From: Rhizobiaceae bacterium
GTDB lineage: Bacteria; Pseudomonadota; Alphaproteobacteria; Rhizobiales; Rhizobiaceae
Assembly (NCBI GenBank): GCA_025698895.1
Contig: JAILWO010000001.1
Location: 1,399,001 to 1,463,000 of the forward strand
DNA length: 64,000 nt
Reading direction: 5' to 3'
A program made the position numbers and the translations under genes. Position 1 is the stretch's first letter, and each line of letters begins with the position of its first letter. Positions 1 to 8,543 of the stretch are shown piece after piece. The notes below the pieces were generated by a model. That model did not search any database and was not told where the DNA came from. It was given only the letters and a program-made list of their open reading frames with translations.

Positions 1-578
1 CACAGCGCAAGGAGCGTGTCGCAGGTGATCCGGCCTTCCGCCTTGGAGCCGCCGGTCAGGTGCCGGACGCCGCCCAGCGACAGCATCTGTGAACCATATT
101 CGCCGGTGGTGACATGCCCCACCGGCTCGCCCTGCGCGCGCACGGTCGCCGTCTCGTCCCCGACATGCCGGTCGGTGTCGATCTTCACCTTGACCCCGCA
201 ATAGGAGAAGATGCCCTCCGTGACCACCGTGACGAGATCGGCGCCCTCGACCTTCTGGCTGACGATGAAAGGGGCGGGCTTGTAGTCGGGATAGGTGGTG
301 CCGGCGCCGATGGCGCTCACGAAGCGCCGCTCGGTGTTGACCGGATTACCGTCCCACGCCTTGTCGTCCGCCGCGAAAGGCACGACCTCGCCCCCCTTTT
401 CCTCGACGTGGTGCAGGACGACCAACGGGTCGCAGCGCGTGATGCGGCCACCGAAATTGCCGTAGCGGTCGCAGGCGCCGGTGCGGCCCTCGGCGATGTA
501 GCACATGACCGGACAGGCGTCACAGCGCAGCTTCTCGCCGGGATCATGCGTATCGAAGCGTTCGGACAATTCGCTCAT
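1..578 (-). CDS. 6-hydroxynicotinate reductase-like Fe-S protein (3' end outside window)
   Basis: Only the first 192 codons are visible; the gene runs off the left edge. I translated this minus-strand frame directly. The N-terminus carries a cysteine cluster, C19-x2-C22-P-V-x-C26 followed by C36 and C49, as expected of an Fe-S reductase. The protein resembles sequences annotated as 6-hydroxynicotinate reductase, which reduce 6-hydroxynicotinate to tetrahydro-6-oxonicotinate. The ATG at 578 overlaps the TGA of the upstream molybdenum hydroxylase gene (ATGA), so the two are probably translationally coupled. A hydroxylase followed by this reductase would give the first two steps of reductive nicotinate breakdown. 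The family call is from recall of similar clusters, not from a search. Confidence 0.55.
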   Translation of the reverse strand, partial: MSELSERFDTHDPGEKLRCDACPVMCYIAEGRTGACDRYGNFGGRITRCDPLVVLHHVEEKGGEVVPFAADDKAWDGNPVNTERRFVSAIGAGTTYPDYKPAPFIVSQKVEGADLVTVVTEGIFSYCGVKVKIDTDRHVGDETATVRAQGEPVGHVTTGEYGSQMLSLGGVRHLTGGSKAEGRITCDTLLAL

Positions 579-3331
579 GCCGCGTCGGTCCGGGTCGACG
601 CCTTGCCCGCCAGTGCCTCCAGGATGCGCGTGGGCGTGGCCGGCGTCCGGTCTATGGCCACGCCGCTGGCGTGACGGATAGCGTTGAGAATCGCCGGCGC
701 GGTCGGGATCAGCACATGCTCGCCAAGCCCCTTCGCGCCGTAAGGGCCTTCCGCGTCGGGCACCTCGACGAGGATCGTCTCGATCGGCGGCACGTCACCG
801 ATCGTCGGGATCAGGTAGTCGTGCAGGTTTTCGGTTCTGCCGGGAACGTATTCCTCCATCAGCGCCATGCCGAGTCCCTGCGCGATGCCGCCCTGAACCT
901 GACCCTCGGCCAGGACCGGATTGATGGCGCGGCCCAGATCATGGGCGGCGGTGATCTTCACCATCCTGACAGTGCCCAGCGTCAGGTCGACTTCGAGCTC
1001 GGCCATCTGCGCGCCCCAGCCATAGACCGCGTAGGGCCGGCCCTGGCCGTTCTCGTCGAGCGGCGCGGTTGGCGGATCGTAGCTTTCCGACGAGGCGAAG
1101 ACATAGCCGTCGGCATCGGCCGGCAGCGCGTCGAGGGCGATGCGTCTGCGGGCCTCGCCTTCGGCCACGACCAGCGCGCCGTCCTCGACCGAGATCGCGG
1201 CCGCGTCGGAAACATTGGCGTGGCGCAGGATCGCCTCGCGCAGCGCGCGGCCGCTCTTTTCGGCCGCCTTGCCGGAAATATATGTCTGGCGCGAGCCGGA
1301 GGTCTTGCCGGCGTCGGGCGTGACGGCCGTGTCGGCGTCAACCAGCGTGAGCGCGGGCAGCGGCACGCCCAGCGCCTCGGCGAACATCTGCGCGATCACC
1401 GTGTTCGAGCCCTGGCCGATATCGACCGCGCCCTGGTGCAGCATGACGCGCCCGTCGCGGCTCACGCCCGCCTTGATCGTCGAGGGGTTGGGGATGCCGG
1501 TATTGCCGCAGCCATACCAGCAGGAGGCGACGCCGACGCCGCGCCTGATCTTGGCATTGATCACGTTGAATTCGGCTGCCTCGGCGAGCGCCCGCTGCCA
1601 GTGCGGCTTCAGCGCCTCCAGGCAGGCGGCGATGCCCACGCCGCTCTCCAGCACATGACCGGTCGAGGTTGCCTGGCCGTCGCGTAGCGCGTTGACCAGC
1701 CGCAATTCCAGTCGGTCCATGCCGAGCCTGTCGGCCAGCTCGTCGTAGAGTGTCTCCTGCATTAGCGCGGCCTGTGGCACGCCGAAGCCGCGAAAGGCGC
1801 CGGAGACGGGGCCGTTGGTGTGGATGGCGCGGCCTTTCGCCAGATAATGCGGAACGTGATAGGGCCCCGACGCATGGATCGGCACGCGGCTCGCCACGGT
1901 CGGCCCCCAGCTTGCATAGGCGCCGGTGTTGAAGTCGCCCTCGAAGATCATGCCGGCGATCCTGCCGTCGCGACCAGCGGCGATCTCGGCGCGCATGGAA
2001 GCCGGATGGCGTTTCGTGGTCGAGGCCATGGATTCCGAACGGGTATAGACCAGCCGCGCTGGCCGGCCGGTCCGCAGCGCCACCAGGCCGACCAGCGGCT
2101 GCACGGACAGGTCGAGCTTGGAGCCGAAGCCGCCGCCGGTCGCGGCGGGCAGGATGCGCACCTTCTCGGGCGGCAGGCCGAGCACGGTGGCCGTATCGTC
2201 ACGGTCCATGAAGGGCGACTGCGTGCAGGCGCGGATGACGAGCGTATCGCCGTCCATGAAGGCGTAGCCGGCTTCCGGTTCGATATAGGCATGTTCGACA
2301 TAGGCGGTGTCGAGCCTGCCCGACACGACGATCTCGGCCGCGTCGATGGCGTCCTGCGCGTCACCCTTCCTCACAAACCCCTCGAGAAGGACGTTGCCGG
2401 GCCGGGACGGATGGAGATCATGGCCGAAACCGTTCGCCGCCTCCGAAGACGAGAGCGTATGTGGCAGCGGCGTCCATTCGACGGGGAAGTCGTCTAGCGA
2501 CAGCGTTTCCGCCGCCTCGGCCTCGACGGCGACCAGCGCCACGGCCTCGCCCTTGAACAGCGCCTCGCCATCAGCCAGCGCCGGCTGGTCGGCGAAGGGC
2601 GGAATGACCCCGAACGCATTGCGCCCGGCGATGTCGGCGGCGGTGAAGACGCCCGCGACGCCGGGGCGGGTCCCGGCCCATCCCCGAAGGTCGCCGAAGC
2701 GGAAGGAGGCCCGCCAGTGCGGCGAGCGCACCACGAGCACGGTCAGGCAGTTTTCAGGCACCTCGTCGGCGCCGAAGCGGTCGGTGCCCAGAACCTTGGG
2801 CGCCCCGTCAAGGCGCGGCGGCGCGTCGCCGACATGACCGGGCGTATTGGACGCACGCGCCGTCATGCCCGTTCCGCCGGCATCCATTACCGCCTCGACG
2901 ATCTTGCGGTAGCCGGTACAGCGGCACAGCACGCCACCGAGCGCATCCATGACCTCGGCTTCGTCCGGCGTGGCATTGCGCTCGAGCAGGGCGGCAGCCG
3001 ACACCAGCATGCCCGGCGTGCAGATGCCGCATTGCGCCGCCCCGTGCCGCAGGAACGCGTCCTGGAGCGGATGCAGCGTCCCATTGGCCAGACCTTCGAC
3101 CGTGGTGACCTTGGTCCCCGCCACCGATGCGGCCGGCATCAGACAGGCGCAGACGGGTTCGCCGTCGACCAGGACGGTGCAGGCGCCGCAATCGCCCGCG
3201 TCACAGCCGACCTTGGTGCCGAACAGGCCGAGATTGTCTCGCAGCACCAAGGAAAGCCGGGCATGCGGGGCGACCGAAGCGCTCGCCGGCCTGCCATTCG
3301 CCTCGAACGCGATGTCGATGCGCGGGCTCAC
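575..3331 (-). CDS. Molybdenum hydroxylase, fused 2Fe-2S and Mo-binding subunits (nicotinate/xanthine dehydrogenase family)
   Basis: This 918-residue protein joins two normally separate subunits. Residues 1 to about 155 are the 2Fe-2S part, with the plant-type cluster C43-x4-C48-x2-C51-x11-C63 and a second four-helix cluster containing QCGICTPG and LCRCTGYRK. The rest is the molybdopterin domain, with GGGFGSK, FRGFG and the C-terminal GLGEHV segment that carries the catalytic glutamate. I chose the GTG at 3331 because the 2Fe-2S domain starts there and it overlaps the FAD-subunit stop (GTGA); the frame stays open upstream but only as an overlap of the FAD gene. The substrate is inferred to be nicotinate or a related N-heterocycle from the neighbouring reductase-like gene, pncA and pncB. 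Purines cannot be excluded. Confidence 0.85.
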   Translation of the reverse strand: MSPRIDIAFEANGRPASASVAPHARLSLVLRDNLGLFGTKVGCDAGDCGACTVLVDGEPVCACLMPAASVAGTKVTTVEGLANGTLHPLQDAFLRHGAAQCGICTPGMLVSAAALLERNATPDEAEVMDALGGVLCRCTGYRKIVEAVMDAGGTGMTARASNTPGHVGDAPPRLDGAPKVLGTDRFGADEVPENCLTVLVVRSPHWRASFRFGDLRGWAGTRPGVAGVFTAADIAGRNAFGVIPPFADQPALADGEALFKGEAVALVAVEAEAAETLSLDDFPVEWTPLPHTLSSSEAANGFGHDLHPSRPGNVLLEGFVRKGDAQDAIDAAEIVVSGRLDTAYVEHAYIEPEAGYAFMDGDTLVIRACTQSPFMDRDDTATVLGLPPEKVRILPAATGGGFGSKLDLSVQPLVGLVALRTGRPARLVYTRSESMASTTKRHPASMRAEIAAGRDGRIAGMIFEGDFNTGAYASWGPTVASRVPIHASGPYHVPHYLAKGRAIHTNGPVSGAFRGFGVPQAALMQETLYDELADRLGMDRLELRLVNALRDGQATSTGHVLESGVGIAACLEALKPHWQRALAEAAEFNVINAKIRRGVGVASCWYGCGNTGIPNPSTIKAGVSRDGRVMLHQGAVDIGQGSNTVIAQMFAEALGVPLPALTLVDADTAVTPDAGKTSGSRQTYISGKAAEKSGRALREAILRHANVSDAAAISVEDGALVVAEGEARRRIALDALPADADGYVFASSESYDPPTAPLDENGQGRPYAVYGWGAQMAELEVDLTLGTVRMVKITAAHDLGRAINPVLAEGQVQGGIAQGLGMALMEEYVPGRTENLHDYLIPTIGDVPPIETILVEVPDAEGPYGAKGLGEHVLIPTAPAILNAIRHASGVAIDRTPATPTRILEALAGKASTRTDAA

Positions 3332-4194
3332 GCGGCTTCCTCCGCGCCTGCCTTCATGCCGGCGGCCTCGACCGCGCCATGCGCGGCCCGCGAGACGATC
3401 TCGACGACCGCGCGGCGACGATAGGCGGCCGAGCCGCGCACGTCGTCGATCGGTGACAGGCAATCGTAGAGGGACGGATCGGCCAGAACCGGATCCATCT
3501 CGCCGACCGCCACGCCGCGAAGCGCCGTTTCCAGCGCGTCGAGGCGCATCGCGACTTCCGAACAGGCGCCGACCGCGACCGCCGCATGGGTGATGTGGTC
3601 CCCATTCAGCACGATGCGCGCGGCCGCCATCGCGACCGATATGACGAGATAGCGCCGCGAGCCCAGCTTGACAAAACGGCTGCCGCCCAGGGTCGACCTC
3701 CTCGGCACGCGGATCGCGGTGAGGAGTTCGTTCGGCCGTCGTGCGGTGCGGCGGTTGCCCACGATGAAATCGGCAAGCGGGAGGTGACGGATGCCCGACG
3801 CCGAACTCAGCTCGATTTCGGCATCCATCGCCAGGAGCGGCGGCACGCCATCGGCCGCCGGCGAGGCGTTGCACAGATTGCCGGCCACCGTGCCGGCGTT
3901 CTGGATCTGGATGGCGCCGACCTCGCGCGCGGCCTGCCTGAGCATGTCGAAGGCTGGCGGCAGGTCGGTGCGCACGACATCGGTCCAACTTGTGCGCGCG
4001 CCGATGACGATGTGGTCGGGCGTCGAGGTGATGCCGCGAAGGCTCGCGATCGCGCCGATGTCAAGAACGTCGTCCAGGATCGGCCGCGCGCCCTGTGCGG
4101 GATAGAAATCGGTGCCGCCGGCCAGGACCCGCCACGGCCCGTCCGCCAGCAGCGCCAGCGCCTTGTCCAGCGTATCGGGTCTGGCGTAGCGCAT
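3328..4194 (-). CDS. FAD-binding subunit of molybdenum hydroxylase
   Basis: This 288-residue protein is the medium (CoxM/CutM type) subunit that passes electrons from the 2Fe-2S centres to FAD. It shows the FAD loop AGGTD at residues 25-29 and the second flavin loop AGTVAGNLCNASPAAD. The ATG at 4194 follows an AAGGAGG ribosome-binding site about 14 bases upstream; a longer frame exists but would run through the intergenic palindrome. The stop overlaps the GTG of the Mo subunit. The gene leads the operon and is divergent from pncA across a 135-bp region with a perfect palindrome, so both directions may be controlled together. Confidence 0.87.
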   Translation of the reverse strand: MRYARPDTLDKALALLADGPWRVLAGGTDFYPAQGARPILDDVLDIGAIASLRGITSTPDHIVIGARTSWTDVVRTDLPPAFDMLRQAAREVGAIQIQNAGTVAGNLCNASPAADGVPPLLAMDAEIELSSASGIRHLPLADFIVGNRRTARRPNELLTAIRVPRRSTLGGSRFVKLGSRRYLVISVAMAAARIVLNGDHITHAAVAVGACSEVAMRLDALETALRGVAVGEMDPVLADPSLYDCLSPIDDVRGSAAYRRRAVVEIVSRAAHGAVEAAGMKAGAEEAA

Positions 4195-4239
4195 CGGCTT
4201 CCTGGGCCTCCTTCGGGCGACGTCTGGGACCGGATGGCA

Positions 4240-4255
4240 TGCGAATTCATTCGCA
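4240..4255. promoter_or_regulatory. Palindrome between hydroxylase operon and pncA, candidate operator
   Basis: TGCGAATTCATTCGCA is a perfect inverted repeat (7-bp arms TGCGAAT/ATTCGCA, 2-bp centre). It lies 46 bases from the FAD-subunit start and 75 bases from the pncA start. Its symmetry and place suggest a dimeric repressor site controlling both directions. No regulator gene lies next to it in the window. Confidence 0.5.
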
Positions 4256-4329
4256 CACAAATGATATCGAAGGCGCGGCACTTGTCAAAGCCGAGTTTTC
4301 CAGCAAGCCTCGCGCCAAAGGAGCGAACC

Positions 4330-4929
4330 ATGTCCGACGAAGCCCTGATCGTCATAGACCTGCAGAACGATTTCTGTCCCGGCGGAGCCCTGGCCGTCTC
4401 CGGCGGCGACGAGATCGTGCCGGAGATCAACGCCCTGATCGTCTGTTTCGACCATGTGGTGCTGACCCAGGACTGGCATCCCGCCGGTCATTCCAGCTTT
4501 GCTTCCCAGCATGCGGGAAAGGCCCCGTTCGAGAGCATCGACATGCCGTACGGGCCACAGACGCTGTGGCCGGACCATTGCGTGCAGGGCACCGAGGGCG
4601 CGACGTTTCACCCCGGGCTCGAATGGACCAGGGCCGAACTCGTCATCCGCAAGGGATTCAGGAAGGCGATTGATTCCTATTCCGCCTTCTTCGAGAACGA
4701 TCACGAGACGCCGACCGGCCTAGCCGGCTATCTGCGCGAACGCGGCATTGGCCGGCTGACCATGGCGGGTTTGGCTACCGATTTCTGCGTCGCCTATTCT
4801 GCGCTCGACGCGGCGAAGCTCGGCTTCGAGACCAGGGTCGTCATGTCGGCGTGCCGCGCCATCGACCTCGGGGGATCGCTGGACCTAATGACGGAAAAGA
4901 TGAAGGACGCGGGCGTGACGCTGGCTTGA
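4330..4929 (+). CDS. pncA: Nicotinamidase (isochorismatase family)
   Basis: This 199-residue cytoplasmic enzyme hydrolyses nicotinamide to nicotinate and ammonia. The catalytic triad is visible as D10 (IVIDLQNDF), K108 (VIRKG) and C153 (ATDFCVAYS). Metal ligands D48, H50 (QDWHP) and H83 (PDHC) are present. An AAAGGAG ribosome-binding site precedes the ATG at 4330. The gene is divergent from the nicotinate hydroxylase operon, and pncB lies about 7 kb away, so the nicotinate made here could be salvaged to NAD or degraded. Its 3' end is 6 bp from the convergent small gene at 4936. Confidence 0.92.
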   Translation: MSDEALIVIDLQNDFCPGGALAVSGGDEIVPEINALIVCFDHVVLTQDWHPAGHSSFASQHAGKAPFESIDMPYGPQTLWPDHCVQGTEGATFHPGLEWTRAELVIRKGFRKAIDSYSAFFENDHETPTGLAGYLRERGIGRLTMAGLATDFCVAYSALDAAKLGFETRVVMSACRAIDLGGSLDLMTEKMKDAGVTLA

Positions 4930-4935
4930 GCGCGG

Positions 4936-5136
4936 TCAGTCCTCCCCGCAGGCGGCAAGCTCGTTCAGGGTCAGTGCAAGCGTAACGCCGCTTGCATAGA
5001 CATGGGCATCGTAGATCGTTCGCTGCAATCCGGTTGGCGGATGATCTTCTCTCTCGGCCAGGTCGTGAAAGCCGATAATCTCCGTGACGAGGGCGCGGAC
5101 TTTCATCCAGGCAAGCCGTTGCTCTTGGAGTGTCAT
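4936..5136 (-). CDS. Small hypothetical protein at the end of the HAAT operon
   Basis: This 66-residue frame starts MTLQEQRLAW at 5136, preceded by AAGGA at good spacing, and lies 31 bp after the livF stop on the same strand. It is helical and acidic, without a signal peptide, membrane segment or recognised motif. A longer start at 5184 would overlap livF. Its position suggests cotranscription with the transporter. It may be a real small gene, but I recognise no family. Confidence 0.45.
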   Translation of the reverse strand: MTLQEQRLAWMKVRALVTEIIGFHDLAEREDHPPTGLQRTIYDAHVYASGVTLALTLNELAACGED

Positions 5137-5167
5137 CGGCGATCCTTCTCGAAACCGGCTCGCGGCT

Positions 5168-5878
5168 CTATCCCACCCCCACATAGCGCCGGACCATTTG
5201 CGGGTCGTCCCGCAGCGCCTCGACGCCCACGGTCTCGCGATTGCGGCCGTTCTCGATGAAGGCGACGCGGTCGGCGACCGGAATGACGGCGTCGACGCGC
5301 TGTTCCACGAGAATTGTCGAGACGCCGCGCGTGCGCAGTTCCGATACCGTGTCCCGGATCTTGGCGATCATCGACGGCATCAGTCCTTCGGTCGGCTCGT
5401 CCAGCAGCAGGACCTCCGGCTCGATGCAGAGCGCGCGCGCCATGGCCAGCATCTGCTGCTCGCCGCCCGACAGCGTGCCCGACCGCTGCGACAGCCTCTC
5501 GCGCAGGACCGGAAACAGGTCGAGCACCGCCTCGCGCGTAGCCCTGCCCCTGCCCCGCGTCATCAGGCCGATCTCGATATTCTCGGCCACCGTCAGTTCC
5601 GCGAACAGGCGACGACCCTGCGGCACATAGGCGACACCGGCGCGCGGCACCTCGTGCGCGGCAAGCCGTGTGAGGTCTATCTCGCCCAGCCTGATCGAAC
5701 CGGCGCGCGCGCCCACCAGACCCATGACCGCCTTCAGCGCTGTCGTCTTGCCGGCGCCGTTTCGTCCGAGCAGGCACAGCACCTCGCCCTTGCGCAACTC
5801 CAGCGACAGTCCGCGCAGCACCTGCGTGGCGCCGTAGAAGCAGTCGAGGCCGTCGATGGTCAGCGCCGCATCCGTCAT
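5168..5878 (-). CDS. livF: HAAT-family ABC transporter ATPase (LivF type)
   Basis: This 236-residue protein is one of two nucleotide-binding subunits of a branched-chain amino acid/amide type importer. Walker A is GRNGAGKTT, the signature is LSGGEQQML and Walker B is VLLLDEP. Length and the short helical region fit LivF. The start overlaps the livG stop by 4 bases. The transporter genes run SBP, H, M, G, F in one operon on the minus strand. The substrate is not certain. Its closeness to the nicotinate hydroxylase and pncA makes a pyridine carboxylate or amide possible, but family members also carry amino acids and urea-like compounds. Confidence 0.88.
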   Translation of the reverse strand: MTDAALTIDGLDCFYGATQVLRGLSLELRKGEVLCLLGRNGAGKTTALKAVMGLVGARAGSIRLGEIDLTRLAAHEVPRAGVAYVPQGRRLFAELTVAENIEIGLMTRGRGRATREAVLDLFPVLRERLSQRSGTLSGGEQQMLAMARALCIEPEVLLLDEPTEGLMPSMIAKIRDTVSELRTRGVSTILVEQRVDAVIPVADRVAFIENGRNRETVGVEALRDDPQMVRRYVGVG

Positions 5879-6624
5879 GCCGCCGTTCCCAGATAGGCTT
5901 CCTGGACCGCCGGATCGGCCCGGATCTCGTCGGGCGTGCCTTCCGCCAGCATCCGTCCGTTGGTCAGCACGGACACGCGGTCGGCCAGTTCCATCACGAC
6001 CGGCATGTTGTGCTCGATCAGAAGCACGGTCGCTTCCTGCGCGATCTCGCGCACAAGGCCGGTGAAGCTCTCGATCTCGCCGTCGGACAGACCCTGAGTC
6101 GGCTCGTCGAGAATGAGCAGCCGCGGCTTCAACGCCAGCCCCATCGCCACTTCGAGCAGGCGTTGGTGGCCGTAGGCGAGATTGCCCGCGATCTCACCGG
6201 ACCGCGCGGCAAGGCCAGAGCGTTCGAGCGCCTCGGCCACCCCGGCTTCCAGCGAGCGCCCATCCAGATGCTCGTCCTTGCCGTCGGTCAGCCGCCGCTG
6301 GACGGACAGCGCGACATTGTCGAACACGGACAGGCGCGGGAAGATCGAGGTGATCTGGAACGTATAGGCGATGCCGGCCCGCACGCGCCGATGAGCCGGC
6401 ATTCCGGTCACGTCGCTTCCGTCGAACATGATGCGGCCGGCGCTCGGCTCGATGCGGCCGCACACCAGGCTGACGAAGGTCGTCTTGCCGGCGCCGTTGG
6501 GGCCGATCACGGCACGGATCTGCCCCTTCGGCAGTTCGAAATCCACGCCGTCGACAGCGGTCAGCCCGCCGAAATTCTTCGACAGACCCCGCGTGACCAG
6601 GAGCGGAGGCGTCACGGAAGCCAT
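5875..6624 (-). CDS. livG: HAAT-family ABC transporter ATPase (LivG type)
   Basis: This 249-residue second nucleotide-binding subunit has Walker A GPNGAGKTT, the LivG-type degenerate signature LAYGHQRLLEVAM and Walker B LLILDEP. I took the ATG at 6624 (MASVTPPLL) because the domain begins right after it; the same frame stays open to 7536, but that extension is only an overlap of livM. The start overlaps the livM end by 13 bases and the stop overlaps livF, so the subunits are translationally coupled. Confidence 0.88.
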   Translation of the reverse strand: MASVTPPLLVTRGLSKNFGGLTAVDGVDFELPKGQIRAVIGPNGAGKTTFVSLVCGRIEPSAGRIMFDGSDVTGMPAHRRVRAGIAYTFQITSIFPRLSVFDNVALSVQRRLTDGKDEHLDGRSLEAGVAEALERSGLAARSGEIAGNLAYGHQRLLEVAMGLALKPRLLILDEPTQGLSDGEIESFTGLVREIAQEATVLLIEHNMPVVMELADRVSVLTNGRMLAEGTPDEIRADPAVQEAYLGTAA

Positions 6625-7562
6625 GGCAGCCACCTCTCGCGGATCGTGCCGAGCAGGCCTTTCGGGAAGAACAGGACGAGCAGGATCAGCGCCAGGCCGA
6701 CGACCAGCAGATAGGCCTGCGTGTAGCTGGAGGCGATGTCGACGACATAGAACATGAAAAGGGTGCCGACGAGCGGGCCTAGTGTCGTGGCGGCTCCGCC
6801 GACCAGCACCCATAGCAGCGGCAGAATCGAGTAATGGATCGAGGCGAAGCTCGAGCCGACATAGCCGAACATCAGCGCATAGGCGGCACCTGCCGCCGCG
6901 CAGATCGAACCCGACAGGACGACAGCGCCCAGCTTGTTGCGGAACGTGTCGTAGCCGAGCATGCGCATGCGCTCCTCGTTCTCGCGGATGGCCACCAGCA
7001 CGCGGCCAAAGGACGCGCGCGCCACGACAAGTGTGAGCACAAGTACGGCGGCAAACAGCGTCAGCGCGACATAGTAACGGATCGCGGGATTGGTGAGGTC
7101 GACGCCGGCCACCATGCGCTGCGCCTGCTGGAGCGTCAGCCCCTCCTCGCCGCGTGTCCATTGCGAGAAATAGAGCGAGATGAGGTAACCGACCTGCGAG
7201 AACATCAGCGTGACGATCATGAAGGCCACGCCGATCGTCCTCAGCGCCAGGAATCCGATCACCGTCGACAGTACCGCGCCGGCGGCGATCCCCGTCAGGA
7301 AGGCCAGCGGCACGGGCCAGCCGAAATGATAGACCGGCAGTCCGGCCCCATAGAGGCCGGCGGCGAAGAACATGGCATGGCCGAGGCTGAGCAGCCCCGT
7401 ATATCCGAACAGGATATTGTAGCCCATGGCGAAGACAGCGAGCACCAGCACCCTCGACAGCACGCCACGGTGATAGTCGGGCAGGACGAGGAAGGCGGCG
7501 GCGAGAAGCAAGATCACCGCGGCATGAAGCGCCCATGCTTTCGCGCCCGCCTTGCCGCTCAT
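6612..7562 (-). CDS. livM: HAAT-family ABC transporter permease (LivM type)
   Basis: This 316-residue inner-membrane protein has about nine hydrophobic segments and the LivM hallmarks: GYTGLLSLGHAMFFAAG near the N-terminus and the cytoplasmic loop AIRENEERMRMLGYDTFRNKL, which contacts the ATPases. It pairs with the LivH-type permease just upstream, whose stop it overlaps by 4 bases. Confidence 0.87.
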   Translation of the reverse strand: MSGKAGAKAWALHAAVILLLAAAFLVLPDYHRGVLSRVLVLAVFAMGYNILFGYTGLLSLGHAMFFAAGLYGAGLPVYHFGWPVPLAFLTGIAAGAVLSTVIGFLALRTIGVAFMIVTLMFSQVGYLISLYFSQWTRGEEGLTLQQAQRMVAGVDLTNPAIRYYVALTLFAAVLVLTLVVARASFGRVLVAIRENEERMRMLGYDTFRNKLGAVVLSGSICAAAGAAYALMFGYVGSSFASIHYSILPLLWVLVGGAATTLGPLVGTLFMFYVVDIASSYTQAYLLVVGLALILLVLFFPKGLLGTIRERWLPWLP

Positions 7563-8440
7563 CGAGCCACCGTCCCGAACAGACCCTGCGGACGAAAGAC
7601 GAGCACCATGGCGACCAGCAGCGTGGCGATCATCTTGGCCAGTGTCGGCGAGAAGAAGACCGAGATGATGCCGTCCGACAGGCCGATCAGCAGTGCGGCC
7701 ACGATCGTGCCGCGCAGCGAACCGAGCCCGCCGATGATCACCACGATGAAGGACAAGAGCAGCGGGTCCAGCCCCATCAGGTAATGCGCCTGGCTGATCG
7801 GCACGATCAGAACCGCCGCGATCGCGGCCAGCATGGCCCCGAGCGCGAAGACGCCGGCATAGACGCGGTCGACCGGAATGCCGAAGGCCTGGGCGGTTTC
7901 GCGGTCATACTGAGTGGCGCGCATGACCATGCCGATCCGCGTGCGGGTGAGCACGAGAAAAGTCGCCGCGATCATCAGGATGGAGAAGCCGATCACGGCC
8001 AGCTTGTAGGCCGAGTAGCCGAACCAGGGAAGTTGCAGGCGCATGTTGAAGGGCGCCGCCACCGGCTGGGCCTGGGGTCCGTAGAAGGTGAGAGCGAGTT
8101 GCTGGATGATGTAGAGCAGGCCGATGGTGGCCACGATCGTCGCCTCGGGATCGTAGTGAATCCGGCGCAGGACGAGCCTTTCGGTCGCGAAAGCGATTGA
8201 TCCGACAATGAGCGGAGCGACGACCAGCGCAAGGGCGAAACCCAGCGCCGGATGGGTGCCGACGAGGCTGGCCACCCACCAAGCGATCACCGCGCCAAGC
8301 ATGTAGAACTCGCCATGCGCGACATTGACGACCCGCATCACACCGAAGACCAGCGAAAGGCCGAGCGCCATCAGCGCCAGCACGGCGGCGGTGACGAGGC
8401 CTTCTAGAGAGGCAAGCAGAAGATAGGGGCCGAGCGCCAT
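7559..8440 (-). CDS. livH: HAAT-family ABC transporter permease (LivH type)
   Basis: This 293-residue permease has about eight hydrophobic segments, the LivH-type motif VFGVMRVVNVAHGEFYMLGA near the N-terminus and the conserved VVIIGGLGSLRGTIVAALL segment near the C-terminus. It is separated from the binding-protein gene upstream by about 100 bp containing a strong hairpin, which probably lowers permease expression relative to the binding protein. Confidence 0.87.
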   Translation of the reverse strand: MALGPYLLLASLEGLVTAAVLALMALGLSLVFGVMRVVNVAHGEFYMLGAVIAWWVASLVGTHPALGFALALVVAPLIVGSIAFATERLVLRRIHYDPEATIVATIGLLYIIQQLALTFYGPQAQPVAAPFNMRLQLPWFGYSAYKLAVIGFSILMIAATFLVLTRTRIGMVMRATQYDRETAQAFGIPVDRVYAGVFALGAMLAAIAAVLIVPISQAHYLMGLDPLLLSFIVVIIGGLGSLRGTIVAALLIGLSDGIISVFFSPTLAKMIATLLVAMVLVFRPQGLFGTVAR

Positions 8441-8481
8441 TCAGCTCGTTCCTGTCATGGGGCGGGTTTGCTTGGGATCGC

Positions 8482-8503
8482 CTCCCGGCGGGAGCGCCGG
8501 GAG
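8482..8503 (-). terminator. Hairpin between binding-protein and permease genes
   Basis: CTCCCGGCG-ggag-CGCCGGGAG is a perfect 9-bp stem with a 4-base loop. It lies 41 bases after the binding-protein stop and has no T-run. It most likely stabilises the upstream message or partly terminates transcription, keeping the binding protein in excess over the permeases. Confidence 0.5.
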
Positions 8504-8543
8504 ACGGATGATCCGGACGGCGGACGGCATGAGCCGCCGCGTC

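Noticed and set aside
3332-3988. N-terminal extension of the molybdenum hydroxylase
   Set aside because: The frame is open upstream but lies wholly inside the FAD-subunit gene; the 2Fe-2S domain begins at the GTG at 3331.
6625-7536. Long N-terminal extension of livG giving a 553-residue protein
   Set aside because: The extra part is the livM coding region in another frame; the ATPase domain starts at 6624.
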